Shown here: one piece after another, positions 41,910 through 48,417 of the stretch
Layout: each line of letters starts with the position of its first letter
How positions within the stretch are numbered: the stretch's first letter is position 1
Virus record (IMG/VR): IMGVR_UViG_3300036823_000134
Coordinates: 1-52,176 of that record
Source of the DNA: a virus
DNA: 52,176 nucleotides
Reading direction: 5' to 3' (one strand)
Position numbers and translations under genes: made by a program
Notes under the pieces: model-generated
Told to the model about the DNA's origin: nothing
Seen by the model: only the letters and a program-made list of their open reading frames with translations
The model's database searches: none

Positions 41910-42183
41910 TGATGTCATCTCCCATGATTCGTGCGATCATGTCGTCGGCACTCTCGTACGGGTCGACATTTCTGCCCGCGTTCTTGATTTCGAGTTCCAG
42001 AACCTTTTCGGCTGAAATCGTCAAGGCGAAGTTACGTCCGAGTGCTGCGTTCACATCGCTCAGCCACATCTCTTCAGCCTTCTTCTGGTTCTCCCGCTTC
42101 TTCTGGAGTGCCTTCAGTTTTGCGATCTTCACCTGAAGTGCTACCTGTTCCGGATTCCTCGGTACTACTATCGCCTTTGGCAA
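41902..42183 (-). CDS. Small helical protein, unknown
   Basis: 93 residues with a TTG start (GGAGAG 7 nt upstream), a long charged coiled-coil segment (about 18-40) and an acidic C-terminus. It overlaps the 42074 ORF by 110 bp, so one of the two may be shorter than drawn. Confidence 0.5.
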   Translation of the reverse strand: MPKAIVVPRNPEQVALQVKIAKLKALQKKRENQKKAEEMWLSDVNAALGRNFALTISAEKVLELEIKNAGRNVDPYESADDMIARIMGDDING

Positions 42184-42424
42184 GAATCAGCTCTCCAATG
42201 TCATGCCCAAAGTTCGGGCAAAGCCAACGTAGTCTAATCGGGTCTCTGTCGAAATCGTACGCTATCTTACATACCATGTATCCGTGTCGCTGCTTGCACC
42301 GGCGACACCAGGGTCCATCTTCCTTCAGCTCTGCACCTGTATACAGACTGCTGAAAGATGCACCCTGGTGACGACGTCTCCGCCGATAGACTTTCCTACC
42401 GGCGGAGAAAGCTTCGTCACTCAC
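42074..42424 (-). CDS. Putative zinc-binding protein, unknown
   Basis: 116 residues. The basic N-terminus (KVYRRRRRHQG) is followed by WCRRCKQRHGYMVCK and CPNFGHDIGE, a likely four-ligand zinc site. The C-terminal 35 residues are low-complexity (Glu, Gly, Thr) and overlap the next gene, so the stop may be misplaced. Function unknown. Confidence 0.5.
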   Translation of the reverse strand: MSDEAFSAGRKVYRRRRRHQGASFSSLYTGAELKEDGPWCRRCKQRHGYMVCKIAYDFDRDPIRLRWLCPNFGHDIGELILAKGDSSTEESGTGSTSGEDRKTEGTPEEAGEPEEG

Positions 42425-42732
42425 GGCGTGATTGGTCCCTTGTCGGTAAACCTAACCGGATACTCTTCGTCCATCGCCTCACGGTCAAGATACTCCTCAA
42501 GGCGAGCTCTGCAGCGCTCTAGATTGCGCTCCGCTCCTAGAACATCTCGAACGCGTTCGTACTCCGGGCAGTAGCATGATGTGCTATAGTCGGTGTTACA
42601 CACACAGTTGAAGTTACGTGCGAGTAGGTGTTCGAACCATTCCTTGTCGATTTTGAAGAATTCTAGAACACGTTCGACGTCTTCAGCTTCCAGCGTTGGC
42701 CATTCCTTGATCTTCTTCGTCGCTAGAGTCAT
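42421..42732 (-). CDS. Small protein with Cys cluster, unknown
   Basis: 103 residues from ATG 42732. Helix-rich, with CVCNTDYSTSCYC near 43-55 (five cysteines in a short span, possible metal site). Overlaps both neighbours. Confidence 0.55.
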   Translation of the reverse strand: MTLATKKIKEWPTLEAEDVERVLEFFKIDKEWFEHLLARNFNCVCNTDYSTSCYCPEYERVRDVLGAERNLERCRARLEEYLDREAMDEEYPVRFTDKGPITP

Positions 42733-42964
42733 TAGACTGCACACCCTTCTTGAAGATCTGATCTGCCTCTGCGATCACGATCACGCGGCGTCCACATTCA
42801 CACGTACGTGTCTTTAGCTTTCCTGTTCGGATGTAGTAGTAAACCATCTGCGGACGAATGCCATGAGTCTTGGCGTAATCGACCGGTGAGGCAAGTGTTT
42901 GCAAGGAGACACGATCTGCACGTTCGTCCTCCTCCATTGCCGCCAGAAGCTCGTCAGTGTTCAT
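42683..42964 (-). CDS. MerR/excisionase-like small DNA-binding protein, paralogue 1
   Basis: 93 residues from ATG 42964. The segment DYAKTHGIRPQMVYYYIRTG resembles a short helix-turn-helix of excisionase or MerR type, followed by RTCECGRRVIVIAEAD, a beta hairpin. Two other genes (45470, 50928) share the PQxVYxYIxxG core. Probably a regulator. C-terminal part is acidic. Confidence 0.6.
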   Translation of the reverse strand: MNTDELLAAMEEDERADRVSLQTLASPVDYAKTHGIRPQMVYYYIRTGKLKTRTCECGRRVIVIAEADQIFKKGVQSNDSSDEEDQGMANAGS

Positions 42965-43205
42965 CCGGAAACATCTCTTCGATTGTATCCGGAAGATCGC
43001 TGAGTTCAGCTCCTCCCACTTCACGGATCTTCGTCTCGACACGGCGAATGTTCTCGCGATCCTTCTTGATGATCTCGAGTGAGTACTTCGTGTCAGGATC
43101 GTTGATCTCTGCGAGCTCCTCTTCTGAAGTGCCCCAGTCGATGTCGCTTTGCGCGAGAGAGCGAAGGGTGCTCGAAGCTTCCTCTGATGTCAAATTGATA
43201 TCCAT
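42954..43205 (-). CDS. Small acidic protein, unknown
   Basis: 83 residues, start at ATG 43205 with AAAGGAGAGG just upstream and promoter 43224-43253 close by. Highly charged and probably helical. Overlaps the next gene by 11 bp. First gene of a transcription unit. Confidence 0.6.
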   Translation of the reverse strand: MDINLTSEEASSTLRSLAQSDIDWGTSEEELAEINDPDTKYSLEIIKKDRENIRRVETKIREVGGAELSDLPDTIEEMFPDEH

Positions 43206-43223
43206 CTTACCTCCTCTCCTTTA

Positions 43224-43253
43224 ATTATATAGCGGAATCTCGCTTGACATCAA
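43224..43253 (-). promoter_or_regulatory. Minus-strand early promoter
   Basis: TTGATG (43253-43248), 18 bp, TATAAT (43229-43224). Serves the 42954 gene and the operon below it. Confidence 0.75.
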
Positions 43254-43338
43254 GTCCCAGACGGCGTCTCACCTTCGGGTCAAACCAGTCATCGGTAGCG
43301 ACAACGTGATCTAGCTTTTTCAGACATCTGAACCACAG

Positions 43339-43352
43339 CCGTGTGGGTTTTT
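43339..43352 (+). repeat. Dispersed 14-mer, copy 11 (CCGTGTGGGTTTTT)
   Basis: One mismatch at the last base; intergenic, so it is not held by coding constraint. Confidence 0.75.
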
Positions 43353-43405
43353 TATCTGAAAGGAATACTCGCACCCTTCGCATTGAAAAACTCCTAGTAG
43401 CTCAA

Positions 43406-43516
43406 CTTAGTAGACTTAGTGATAGACCAAGTCTAAACGGGGTCTACTCGATTTTTCCCCTAGCTCTCGTACTCATCTAACGGGCATGATCCTTCACTTG
43501 TTAGACTTTCAGAGAC
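43406..43516 (-). repeat. Dispersed ~110-bp element, copy C
   Basis: 111 bp in reverse orientation, starting at the stop of the 43509 gene. On the minus strand it reads GTCTCTGAAAGTCTAACAAG first and ends AAGTCTACTAAG. TCTAAC can pair with GTTAGA. TAGAC and GTCTA form a tight hairpin with loop TTG, and AGTAGAC pairs with GTCTACT around it. Confidence 0.7.
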
Positions 43517-43805
43517 TTGTGTCTTCCGTTAGTCCGTTTGCGGCATCGATGATCTCATAGGCAACACGAATCGGTACATCATTAAACATTACTTCATGCT
43601 GGCGAACAGCTTGGGCGAGATCGGCGAATAGCACTACGAGTGCTCCAGCAGTGTTAGGCATGTTTGGAAATACCTTGTTGACTAAGCCTGCAGCCTCCTT
43701 CAGTACCTCGATTGCGCCTGCGTCCTTTGCTGCGCTGTTCATCGATTCCAGTAAGTTATCCTTGGCGTCCTGCAGAATTTTGATCTGCGGATCCATTGAG
43801 TTCAC
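43509..43805 (-). CDS. Helical protein, unknown
   Basis: 98 residues from GTG 43805 (AAGGGAAG 6 nt upstream); the longer ATG 43826 has no ribosome site. Mostly alpha-helical, with LVVLFADLAQAV and an acidic end. It has no recognised family. Confidence 0.55.
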   Translation of the reverse strand: MNSMDPQIKILQDAKDNLLESMNSAAKDAGAIEVLKEAAGLVNKVFPNMPNTAGALVVLFADLAQAVRQHEVMFNDVPIRVAYEIIDAANGLTEDTSL

Positions 43806-43950
43806 TGCCAACTTCCCTTCTTGCATCTAGCACCATGTGTACGACCTGACCTAGTTCTCCAAGCGTAAGGCCCTGGAGAGTCCGGAAGCGCGCATCGCCA
43901 ACCATCTTCGGAACGATTCGTTCGACCAGCTCACGTCTTGTAATGGCCAC
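43756..43950 (-). CDS. Small protein, unknown
   Basis: 64 residues from GTG 43950 (GAGGAA upstream). Sequence MAITRRELVERIVPKMVGDA with a helix-loop-helix look, followed by QGLTLGELGQVVHMVL. The pattern (RRELVERI...TLGELGQVV) resembles short helix-turn-helix proteins. Overlaps both neighbours. Confidence 0.5.
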   Translation of the reverse strand: MAITRRELVERIVPKMVGDARFRTLQGLTLGELGQVVHMVLDARREVGSELNGSADQNSAGRQG

Positions 43951-44299
43951 GATGTTCCTCGTTTCCACTGTCGCTGTTGAACGGCTTTGTCGTCAACAGC
44001 GACGGTGCCTTTTTGAACTCTGACTCCTGCGAAATCGGATCCAGGCCAAGCGCTTCCATGAGCTCCGCAGCACAACCCACAGGGTCGTTGCTATCCAAAA
44101 CATGCTTCGAGCCGCAGATGTTCAGGCGAGCGTGCAAGAGGGTGTCGTCGTCCAGCTTGGGAACACCCTCAGATACGATTGGAACGTTTGCGAGAAACAC
44201 GTCTGCTTTCTTCACCAATTTGGTCTGACCCACCGGAGTGCCATTTCTAGAAGCTCGCATACCTTCAGAGCGGATCGTATTGAAACGGTTGACTCTCAC
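43931..44299 (-). CDS. Unknown small protein
   Basis: 122 residues, GTG start in a GTGA overlap with the previous gene. The middle (KLVKKADVFLANVPIVSEGV) reads as beta-alpha and NDPVGCAAELMEALGLDP as a helix. Family unknown. Confidence 0.55.
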   Translation of the reverse strand: MRVNRFNTIRSEGMRASRNGTPVGQTKLVKKADVFLANVPIVSEGVPKLDDDTLLHARLNICGSKHVLDSNDPVGCAAELMEALGLDPISQESEFKKAPSLLTTKPFNSDSGNEEHRGHYKT

Positions 44300-44625
44300 C
44301 TAACTTCTCCACCACCTCGTGTGTCAGCGTCGAGAATCCTTTGGCCCTGCTCTAGTGCGGCCTTGTTCCTCTGGTTGAACAGCAACGGATTGATCCGAGG
44401 GTACATCCGCTCCTCGCGATCGTCAGGCTTACGGTCTCGCGCCTCGGGAACTGAACCGTCGGGATTGATCTGAACAGCCCATCCGGTGTTGAACCAGCGG
44501 CACTTGTCGTTACGACAGAGTAGCGTAGCGACCTTGTAGCCAGGCTTCTTACCAGGCAATCTATTAACTTCTTCGCCTGGCAAGTCACAGCGCGGGCATC
44601 GAGATGCATCTTCCCAACTAGCCAT
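44296..44625 (-). CDS. Zinc-ribbon protein, unknown
   Basis: 109 residues from ATG 44625. CPRC near 10 and LLCRNDKCRWF near 38 form a four-cysteine zinc ribbon. The rest is polar. Such small ribbons in phages often act as transcription or replication co-factors. Overlaps both neighbours. Confidence 0.6.
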   Translation of the reverse strand: MASWEDASRCPRCDLPGEEVNRLPGKKPGYKVATLLCRNDKCRWFNTGWAVQINPDGSVPEARDRKPDDREERMYPRINPLLFNQRNKAALEQGQRILDADTRGGGEVR

Positions 44626-45040
44626 CCAACTCAACACCTTTGGCAAGCAAGTCGTACAGTCGATCGACACGGCTAGACAACCGAATGACTCGATCTTCAA
44701 TTTCATCCATGCGTGTCAACTTCTTTGTTTGCACCATCTTAGGGCCTTCGAATAGCTCTAGTGTAGGCTCATGAAGAAGCTCCCACTGGCTAGGTGTCGA
44801 AGACCCGCCGCGTCGTAACTGTTCGACGCAGCCCATTGCTTCAAGTGCCTTGAGAATCTTCGTGTAGTAGGGAACAGACAGACTCAGCTCGTCTCGAATA
44901 ACGTGCGTCATGAAGCCAGTCCACACTACGCGCTCGTTGCGATTGTCATCCTTGATGATGTCACTCTTAGAGCGCAGAAACTGATACGCTCGTACACAAT
45001 GATTGAACAGCATCACTGGGGGAGAATCGGTCTCCGTCAT
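44618..45040 (-). CDS. Winged-helix regulator candidate
   Basis: 140 residues from ATG 45040, 8 nt after AGGAGG. The middle (ERVVWTGFMTHVIRDELSLS, VPYYTKILKALEAMGCVEQL) has the spacing of a winged-helix DNA-binding domain, and the C-terminal 30 residues form a coiled coil. Alone after a strong promoter (45064-45093). Target genes unknown. Confidence 0.6.
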   Translation of the reverse strand: MTETDSPPVMLFNHCVRAYQFLRSKSDIIKDDNRNERVVWTGFMTHVIRDELSLSVPYYTKILKALEAMGCVEQLRRGGSSTPSQWELLHEPTLELFEGPKMVQTKKLTRMDEIEDRVIRLSSRVDRLYDLLAKGVELDG

Positions 45041-45063
45041 GGTCATCACCTCCTCTATATCTA

Positions 45064-45093
45064 ATTATATAGTAGTCATTACTGTGAAGTCAA
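45064..45093 (-). promoter_or_regulatory. Minus-strand early promoter
   Basis: TTGACT (45093-45088), 18 bp, TATAAT (45069-45064). The strongest match in the family; it lies between the tRNA-like RNA terminator and the winged-helix gene. Confidence 0.8.
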
Positions 45094-45102
45094 CGGGGTA
45101 TA

Positions 45103-45133
45103 AAACTAGCCCGTACGGACTTGTACGGGCTAG
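45103..45133 (-). terminator. Intrinsic terminator after the structured RNA
   Basis: An 11-bp perfect stem (CTAGCCCGTAC with GTACGGGCTAG, loop of 6) is followed on the minus strand by TTTTAT. It ends the transcript that starts at 46011-46040 and carries the 45470 gene and the tRNA-like RNA. Confidence 0.9.
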
Positions 45134-45168
45134 TAAGTGACTTGCAACGGACTCGTTATTGTCACTCG

Positions 45169-45314
45169 TAGGAGAGGCTGGATTCGAACCAGCTGACAGG
45201 TTATCCAAGGCCAAATACATTCGGCGGATAACTCTATAGGAGTGCACTTCCTACCATGCTTCCGAGAACGTCTTATGAGTTCTCACCGACGCTCATCACG
45301 TACGGTACTCTCCT
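45169..45314 (-). ncRNA. tRNA-like structured RNA, ~146 nt
   Basis: On the minus strand a perfect 7-bp closing stem (AGGAGAG with CTCTCCT, then unpaired A) and a T-arm (GCTGG, loop TTCGAAT, CCAGC) have tRNA spacing at the 3' end. A 4-bp D-arm-like stem (ACCG with CGGT), a 6-bp arm with GAGAAC and GTTCTC around TCATAAGAC, and two more hairpins (TAGGA with TCCTA; GTTATCC with GGATAAC) follow. The length is about twice normal and no standard 7-nt anticodon loop forms. It might be a tRNA mimic, or a tRNA with an expanded variable region. Transcribed from the 46.0-kb promoter and terminated at 45103. Confidence 0.5.
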
Positions 45315-45377
45315 CCAGCAGCGTAAGTAGACCAGGCAATAGAGAAGCTCACCTATTGTCAGTTACCATGCGCTACG

Positions 45378-45462
45378 TGTGTTGGCCCGACTCGAAATTA
45401 AGGCTTTCGCCCGGGCAGGGGATCCTAACACAGGTCGCCGTGCCTGTTTCTCCCGCAACACA
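45378..45462 (-). ncRNA. Second structured segment upstream of the tRNA-like RNA
   Basis: TGTGTTG (5') pairs with CAACACA (3') over 7 bp, enclosing about 71 nt. Inside are ACAGG with CCTGT, GGCGAAAGCC (a GNRA hairpin), and GCCCG with CGGGC next to a T-loop-like TTCGAGT. It resembles a distorted tRNA. No coding potential was found in the 45315-45469 gap. Confidence 0.35.
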
Positions 45463-45469
45463 TCACTCG

Positions 45470-45967
45470 TCAGCTCTCGGCTTCGGTGAACTCACCTTCG
45501 GCCTCGACCGGCGAAGCTTCCTTCACTGCGGGCTTCGCGACCTTCTTCGCGGCGGCGTTGGCCTTGCGCTCGGCGGCGCGCTTCACCTTGTCGGCCCACC
45601 ATGCCAGGCCTTCGTCCAGCTTGAACGCCCGACGCTCGACCTGGTTGTCGTCGAGGATCATCTTCAGGTCGCCGTTCTCGGTGTTCGGGAACGGGTGATC
45701 CTTGGGAGCATTCTTGATGTAGCTGTACACGACCTGCGGAGGCACGATCACGTTCGTCTCCGCGGGCTGATTGTCATCGTTGCCGTAGCCCTTGCTCGTC
45801 AGCTCCTTGGCGAACTGCACTGGCGTGACGTAGCCATCGGGCAGCGTGCCTCGCTTCGGCTTCGTGGCGACAGTCGGCTTGGCTTCGGTGGGGGTAGCGG
45901 CCGTCTCGGGAACCTCTTCGGTCTCGTCGAAGTTCTCGACTTCGGCGTCCGTGTCTGCGTGAGTCAT
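45470..45967 (-). CDS. Acidic regulator with PQxVYxYI motif, paralogue 2
   Basis: 165 residues. The N-terminus is acidic and Pro/Ala/Thr-rich. A helix-turn-helix-like core follows: TPVQFAKELTSKG, VIVPPQVVYSYIKN, then a beta hairpin and helix (ILDDNQVERRAFKLDEGLAW). The C-terminus is Ala/Lys-rich, like histone tails. It is the only gene in its unit, with promoter 46011-46040 and terminator 45103. High expression is likely; DNA binding is inferred. Confidence 0.6.
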   Translation of the reverse strand: MTHADTDAEVENFDETEEVPETAATPTEAKPTVATKPKRGTLPDGYVTPVQFAKELTSKGYGNDDNQPAETNVIVPPQVVYSYIKNAPKDHPFPNTENGDLKMILDDNQVERRAFKLDEGLAWWADKVKRAAERKANAAAKKVAKPAVKEASPVEAEGEFTEAES

Positions 45968-46010
45968 TTCTGCGTCTCCTCGCTTGGTAATGTTTTTTGC
46001 TTCTGAGTTA

Positions 46011-46040
46011 ATTATAGCTTAGGACATACTAGGATATCAA
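46011..46040 (-). promoter_or_regulatory. Minus-strand early promoter
   Basis: TTGATA (46040-46035), 18 bp, TATAAT (46016-46011), ahead of the 45470 gene and its downstream RNA. Confidence 0.8.
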
Positions 46041-46085
46041 GGCTAAAAACTGGGGAAATTTCTGATTTCAGCAAGATCTTTTTGA

Positions 46086-46304
46086 TCAGTCTCGCGCATA
46101 CCTGGCCACCTTGGAATGCCTAACCCAAACAGGCCTTCCCATGACCATGTTGACTCCTAGAGCGCCAAACATAGCTGCTCCACCGAACATCATGATCCCG
46201 AAGGGTGCAAGAACGATCGTGCAGCATAGTGCTGCTCCTACTAGGCAAACAACAGTAGCTACCAGACAGATAAGCAACCCCCCGATAACTTTAACGATGC
46301 GCAT
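46086..46304 (-). CDS. Small membrane protein, unknown
   Basis: 72 residues from ATG 46304 (GGAGG 5 nt upstream). Two hydrophobic helices (about 7-30 and 33-55) and a basic C-terminus. Lies just below hammerhead ribozyme 1. Function unknown. Confidence 0.65.
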   Translation of the reverse strand: MRIVKVIGGLLICLVATVVCLVGAALCCTIVLAPFGIMMFGGAAMFGALGVNMVMGRPVWVRHSKVARYARD

Positions 46305-46317
46305 ATTCACCTCCTCG

Positions 46318-46371
46318 GGACCATCGTCAGGGCGGTCTCAATTCCGCCGACCCCTCACGGGGTTTCGGTCC
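46318..46371 (-). ncRNA. Type II hammerhead ribozyme 1
   Basis: On the minus strand: stem II GGACC, then GAAA, stem III CCCC-GTGA-GGGG closed by the A-U pair, cleavage site GTC (between 46349 and 46348), stem I GGCGG with CCGCC, core CTGACGA, then stem II GGTCC. One T is bulged beside the core (46323). It lies between the 46374 and 46086 genes, ending about 14 nt before a start codon. Confidence 0.8.
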
Positions 46372-46373
46372 AG

Positions 46374-46568
46374 CTACTTACGGATTACTTTCCGTGCGAT
46401 CACAATCGGATCGTCGACGTACTCGGCTGCAAACGGTTTCGCCAACGCATCTGCATGCACTTCGGTGATTGCCTTCAGAACGACAATGACGTCAGTCTTC
46501 CCAGAAGGTCTCTGGCTCTTCTTCCCCTGGAACTTCACTTCCCAGGTCTTGGACGTTAACTTTCGCAT
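46374..46568 (-). CDS. Small basic protein, unknown
   Basis: 64 residues, beginning MRKLTSKTWEVKFQGKKSQR, with a beta strand pair and basic end. The stop is 3 bp before hammerhead 1. Overlaps the 46492 ORF. Family unknown. Confidence 0.55.
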   Translation of the reverse strand: MRKLTSKTWEVKFQGKKSQRPSGKTDVIVVLKAITEVHADALAKPFAAEYVDDPIVIARKVIRK

Positions 46569-46704
46569 GTCTTCTCAGGCTCCTGTAGTCCCAACCGATT
46601 TCTCTGAGCACTTGAATTGCCTGTCTCCGCAACGATACTCCGATATCGTACGGGTGTGCAACAGTGAGTGTATACGTCCTTGGCTGTACTTTAGCGAACC
46701 GCAC
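46492..46704 (-). CDS. Small protein, unknown
   Basis: 70 residues from GTG 46704. The central QAIQVLREIGWDYRSLRRHAKVNV is helical and basic and the tail is acidic. It overlaps the next gene by 77 bp, so its 3' end may not be real. Confidence 0.45.
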   Translation of the reverse strand: MRFAKVQPRTYTLTVAHPYDIGVSLRRQAIQVLREIGWDYRSLRRHAKVNVQDLGSEVPGEEEPETFWED

Positions 46705-46906
46705 GACGCCACTGCTTCTTGGACACGCCGTAAGGCTTGCGGACTCTTGTCTTCACCTTGTTGATGCCCATGTTGTACGTGGATACCTGAACACGCTCTT
46801 CCTTGCGGCCTTGAGCATTCTCCACGAGCAACGACCTGTGTTCGACGATGAAGTGCTTCTTCGAACCTTCGATCTCCTGCAGCTCTAGCGACTTACCGTG
46901 TGCCAT
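46691..46906 (-). CDS. Small basic protein, unknown
   Basis: 71 residues from ATG 46906; longer frames overlap the gene before it. Very basic C-terminus (KTRVRKPYGVSKKQWRRAVR). Possible nucleic acid binding. Family unknown. Confidence 0.55.
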   Translation of the reverse strand: MAHGKSLELQEIEGSKKHFIVEHRSLLVENAQGRKEERVQVSTYNMGINKVKTRVRKPYGVSKKQWRRAVR

Positions 46907-47126
46907 CGGACTGCTCCTCTGCGCGGTTCTTTTCGGTACGCATTGGTAGTGATTCGTACGCCCGTACGGCTGCGAAGTGAGCCTGAGCGAGAGTTGCCAA
47001 CGCAGTTGCCCTTTCGTGATGGAAGATCGTGTGATCAAGATCGATAGACTCCGCTGCGATCTTCAGGCACTGATTCGCTTCGACGAGAAGCTCTTCGCCC
47101 TTGTCGTAGTGTTCGTTCCTGTTCAT
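46893..47126 (-). CDS. Small helical protein, unknown
   Basis: 77 residues from ATG 47126. One long amphipathic helix (EELLVEANQCLKIAAESI) and an Ala-rich second one. Coupled to its neighbours by short overlaps. Family unknown. Confidence 0.55.
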   Translation of the reverse strand: MNRNEHYDKGEELLVEANQCLKIAAESIDLDHTIFHHERATALATLAQAHFAAVRAYESLPMRTEKNRAEEQSDGTR

Positions 47127-47128
47127 CA

Positions 47129-47275
47129 CTACTTTCCAATCGCCGGATTGATGTTGTGTGCGATGTTGATAGCGATCCACTCGAACGCACCTGCGATGGC
47201 TTCGATCACCTGAGGCCACACGATGGATACGATCAGGTAAAGAATCGCAATCAGGCCCAATACTGCCCACTTCAC
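47129..47275 (-). CDS. 48-residue membrane protein
   Basis: Starts at GTG 47275 in a GTGA overlap with the 47272 gene and ends TAG at 47129-47131. Sequence begins MKWAVLGLIAILYLIVSIVW; one transmembrane helix about 3-20 followed by an amphipathic helix. The gap would otherwise be empty, and the overlaps support it as a real gene. Confidence 0.6.
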   Translation of the reverse strand: MKWAVLGLIAILYLIVSIVWPQVIEAIAGAFEWIAINIAHNINPAIGK

Positions 47276-47466
47276 CTTTTGTGCTCCCAGCTCTCGATCA
47301 GCTTACGCATACCTCTGTCATACTCCGGGAAGAAGCTGTAGTGTCCCCAGTTACCTTCCAGGAACTTCTGAGAGATCAGGTAAACGCGTCCATCCTCATG
47401 GGTGAAACGCTTCAGTGCTTGCGCACTGGTTACCTCTGCATCAATTTCTCTTACTAGGTCACTCAT
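47272..47466 (-). CDS. Small protein, unknown
   Basis: 64 residues from ATG 47466 with GGGAGAG 7 nt upstream. Beta-rich (EDGRVYLISQKFLEGNWGHY). Lies directly below hammerhead ribozyme 3, whose 3' stem II is 16 nt before the start. Confidence 0.6.
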   Translation of the reverse strand: MSDLVREIDAEVTSAQALKRFTHEDGRVYLISQKFLEGNWGHYSFFPEYDRGMRKLIESWEHKR

Positions 47467-47481
47467 GACTAACTCTCCCTT

Positions 47482-47531
47482 GAGCTCATCAGCACGGTAT
47501 TGAACCGTGGACGCCTCTCGGCGTTTCGCTC
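47482..47531 (-). ncRNA. Type II hammerhead ribozyme 3
   Basis: On the minus strand: stem II GAGC, GAAA, stem III CGCC-GAGA-GGCG, cleavage at GTC (between 47510 and 47509), stem I CACGGT with ACCGTG, core CTGATGA, stem II GCTC. Every conserved core base is present. Stem III differs from ribozymes 1 and 2 by a paired C-G to G-C swap, which is covariation. Confidence 0.88.
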
Positions 47532-47533
47532 TG

Positions 47534-47737
47534 TCAGCCCTTGAAGTCCGGTTCGTCTTCTGTCTCACGTCCTTCCAGGTTCGCTTTCTCTGCGTCGGTC
47601 AGCTGAGCCTCCTGAATAATTTCGTACCTGCCGTGGTGCTCGTCTTCGGTCGAGAGATCCAACTGGTGTTGGTACGCCTCGACCACATCACCGAAAAGGT
47701 CCTGACAGTCGAGACACTTCAGAATCAACGTAACCAT
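47534..47737 (-). CDS. Small acidic protein with CxxC, unknown
   Basis: 67 residues. LILKCLDCQDLFGD has a CxxC pair; the rest is acidic and polar. Its stop is 2 bp before ribozyme 3 in transcription order. Family unknown. Confidence 0.55.
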   Translation of the reverse strand: MVTLILKCLDCQDLFGDVVEAYQHQLDLSTEDEHHGRYEIIQEAQLTDAEKANLEGRETEDEPDFKG

Positions 47738-47741
47738 CTTG

Positions 47742-48047
47742 CTACTCCTGTCGTCCTCGAACTTTCGACGCGTAGTTCTTACACGTCATTTCGCCACACG
47801 CTCCGTCGGAGAACTTCTTGTGTCTGCACTCTTTGACGATCATCACGAGGGCGAAGTGGTAGAGATCCCAGAGTATGTTCGGATTGCCTGCATGACGGGA
47901 GTTAACGATGTCTTCAGGTGTGACGTCCAGCTGCTGGTAGTAGTGAACGACTGTCCACACGGCTTCATCGTTCAACGGTTCACCATCAGCGTCTGCGGTG
48001 ATCTCCTGCACAACCCAGTTGTGCAATGCAGTGATATCCTGAGGCAT
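47742..48047 (-). CDS. Small protein, unknown
   Basis: 101 residues from ATG 48047. Two helical halves (MPQDITALHNWVVQEIT, DLYHFALVMIVKECRHKKFS), with Cys residues near the end. Family unknown. One-base overlap with the gene above. Confidence 0.55.
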   Translation of the reverse strand: MPQDITALHNWVVQEITADADGEPLNDEAVWTVVHYYQQLDVTPEDIVNSRHAGNPNILWDLYHFALVMIVKECRHKKFSDGACGEMTCKNYASKVRGRQE

Positions 48048-48391
48048 TATGACCAACCCCTCAGTGCATTGAGGCGTGCCTCTTGCTCGTCGCCTTCGGT
48101 CCACTCCGTGAACTCCACATCATCGAGCGTGTGCTCCTGCTTCCGGAGCTTCTCCGTACGCACTGCCTCGTTCGCGACATTGCGGTGGTGCTTGGAGCAC
48201 ATCTTGTCGTGCGCCTTGATCACTGCATTCCTCGACCCGAACACCAGCAACTTACTAGCAGACTTGTTCAGGACGGTGTGATTCGCACTGTTGTCGTAGA
48301 TGCAGAACCTCGCACCATGTCCGTAAAGCTTTCGATCGTCTATCGTCAAGAGCCGGATCTCGTAGCGGCAGGTGTGGTCAACCGCTTCCAT
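48047..48391 (-). CDS. Small protein, unknown
   Basis: 114 residues. A beta-rich first half (CRYEIRLLTIDDRKLYGHG) and helical His-rich second half (KMCSKHHRNVANEAV). It is the first gene below hammerhead ribozyme 2. Family unknown. Confidence 0.55.
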   Translation of the reverse strand: MEAVDHTCRYEIRLLTIDDRKLYGHGARFCIYDNSANHTVLNKSASKLLVFGSRNAVIKAHDKMCSKHHRNVANEAVRTEKLRKQEHTLDDVEFTEWTEGDEQEARLNALRGWS

Positions 48392-48417
48392 CTTGTGAAC
48401 TATTTCGGTTCCTCTCT

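Noticed and set aside
45378-45472. Possible fourth hammerhead or tmRNA near CTGACGA and GAGAAAC
   Set aside because: The stems do not pair in the hammerhead order and the base at the cleavage site would be G; no tmRNA tag ORF or 5' GGTTTCGA motif with acceptor pairing is visible.
45242-46006. Long + strand ORF of 254 codons
   Set aside because: It runs antisense to the 45470 gene and over the structured RNA, its protein is low-complexity and it has no ribosome site; it is a shadow.
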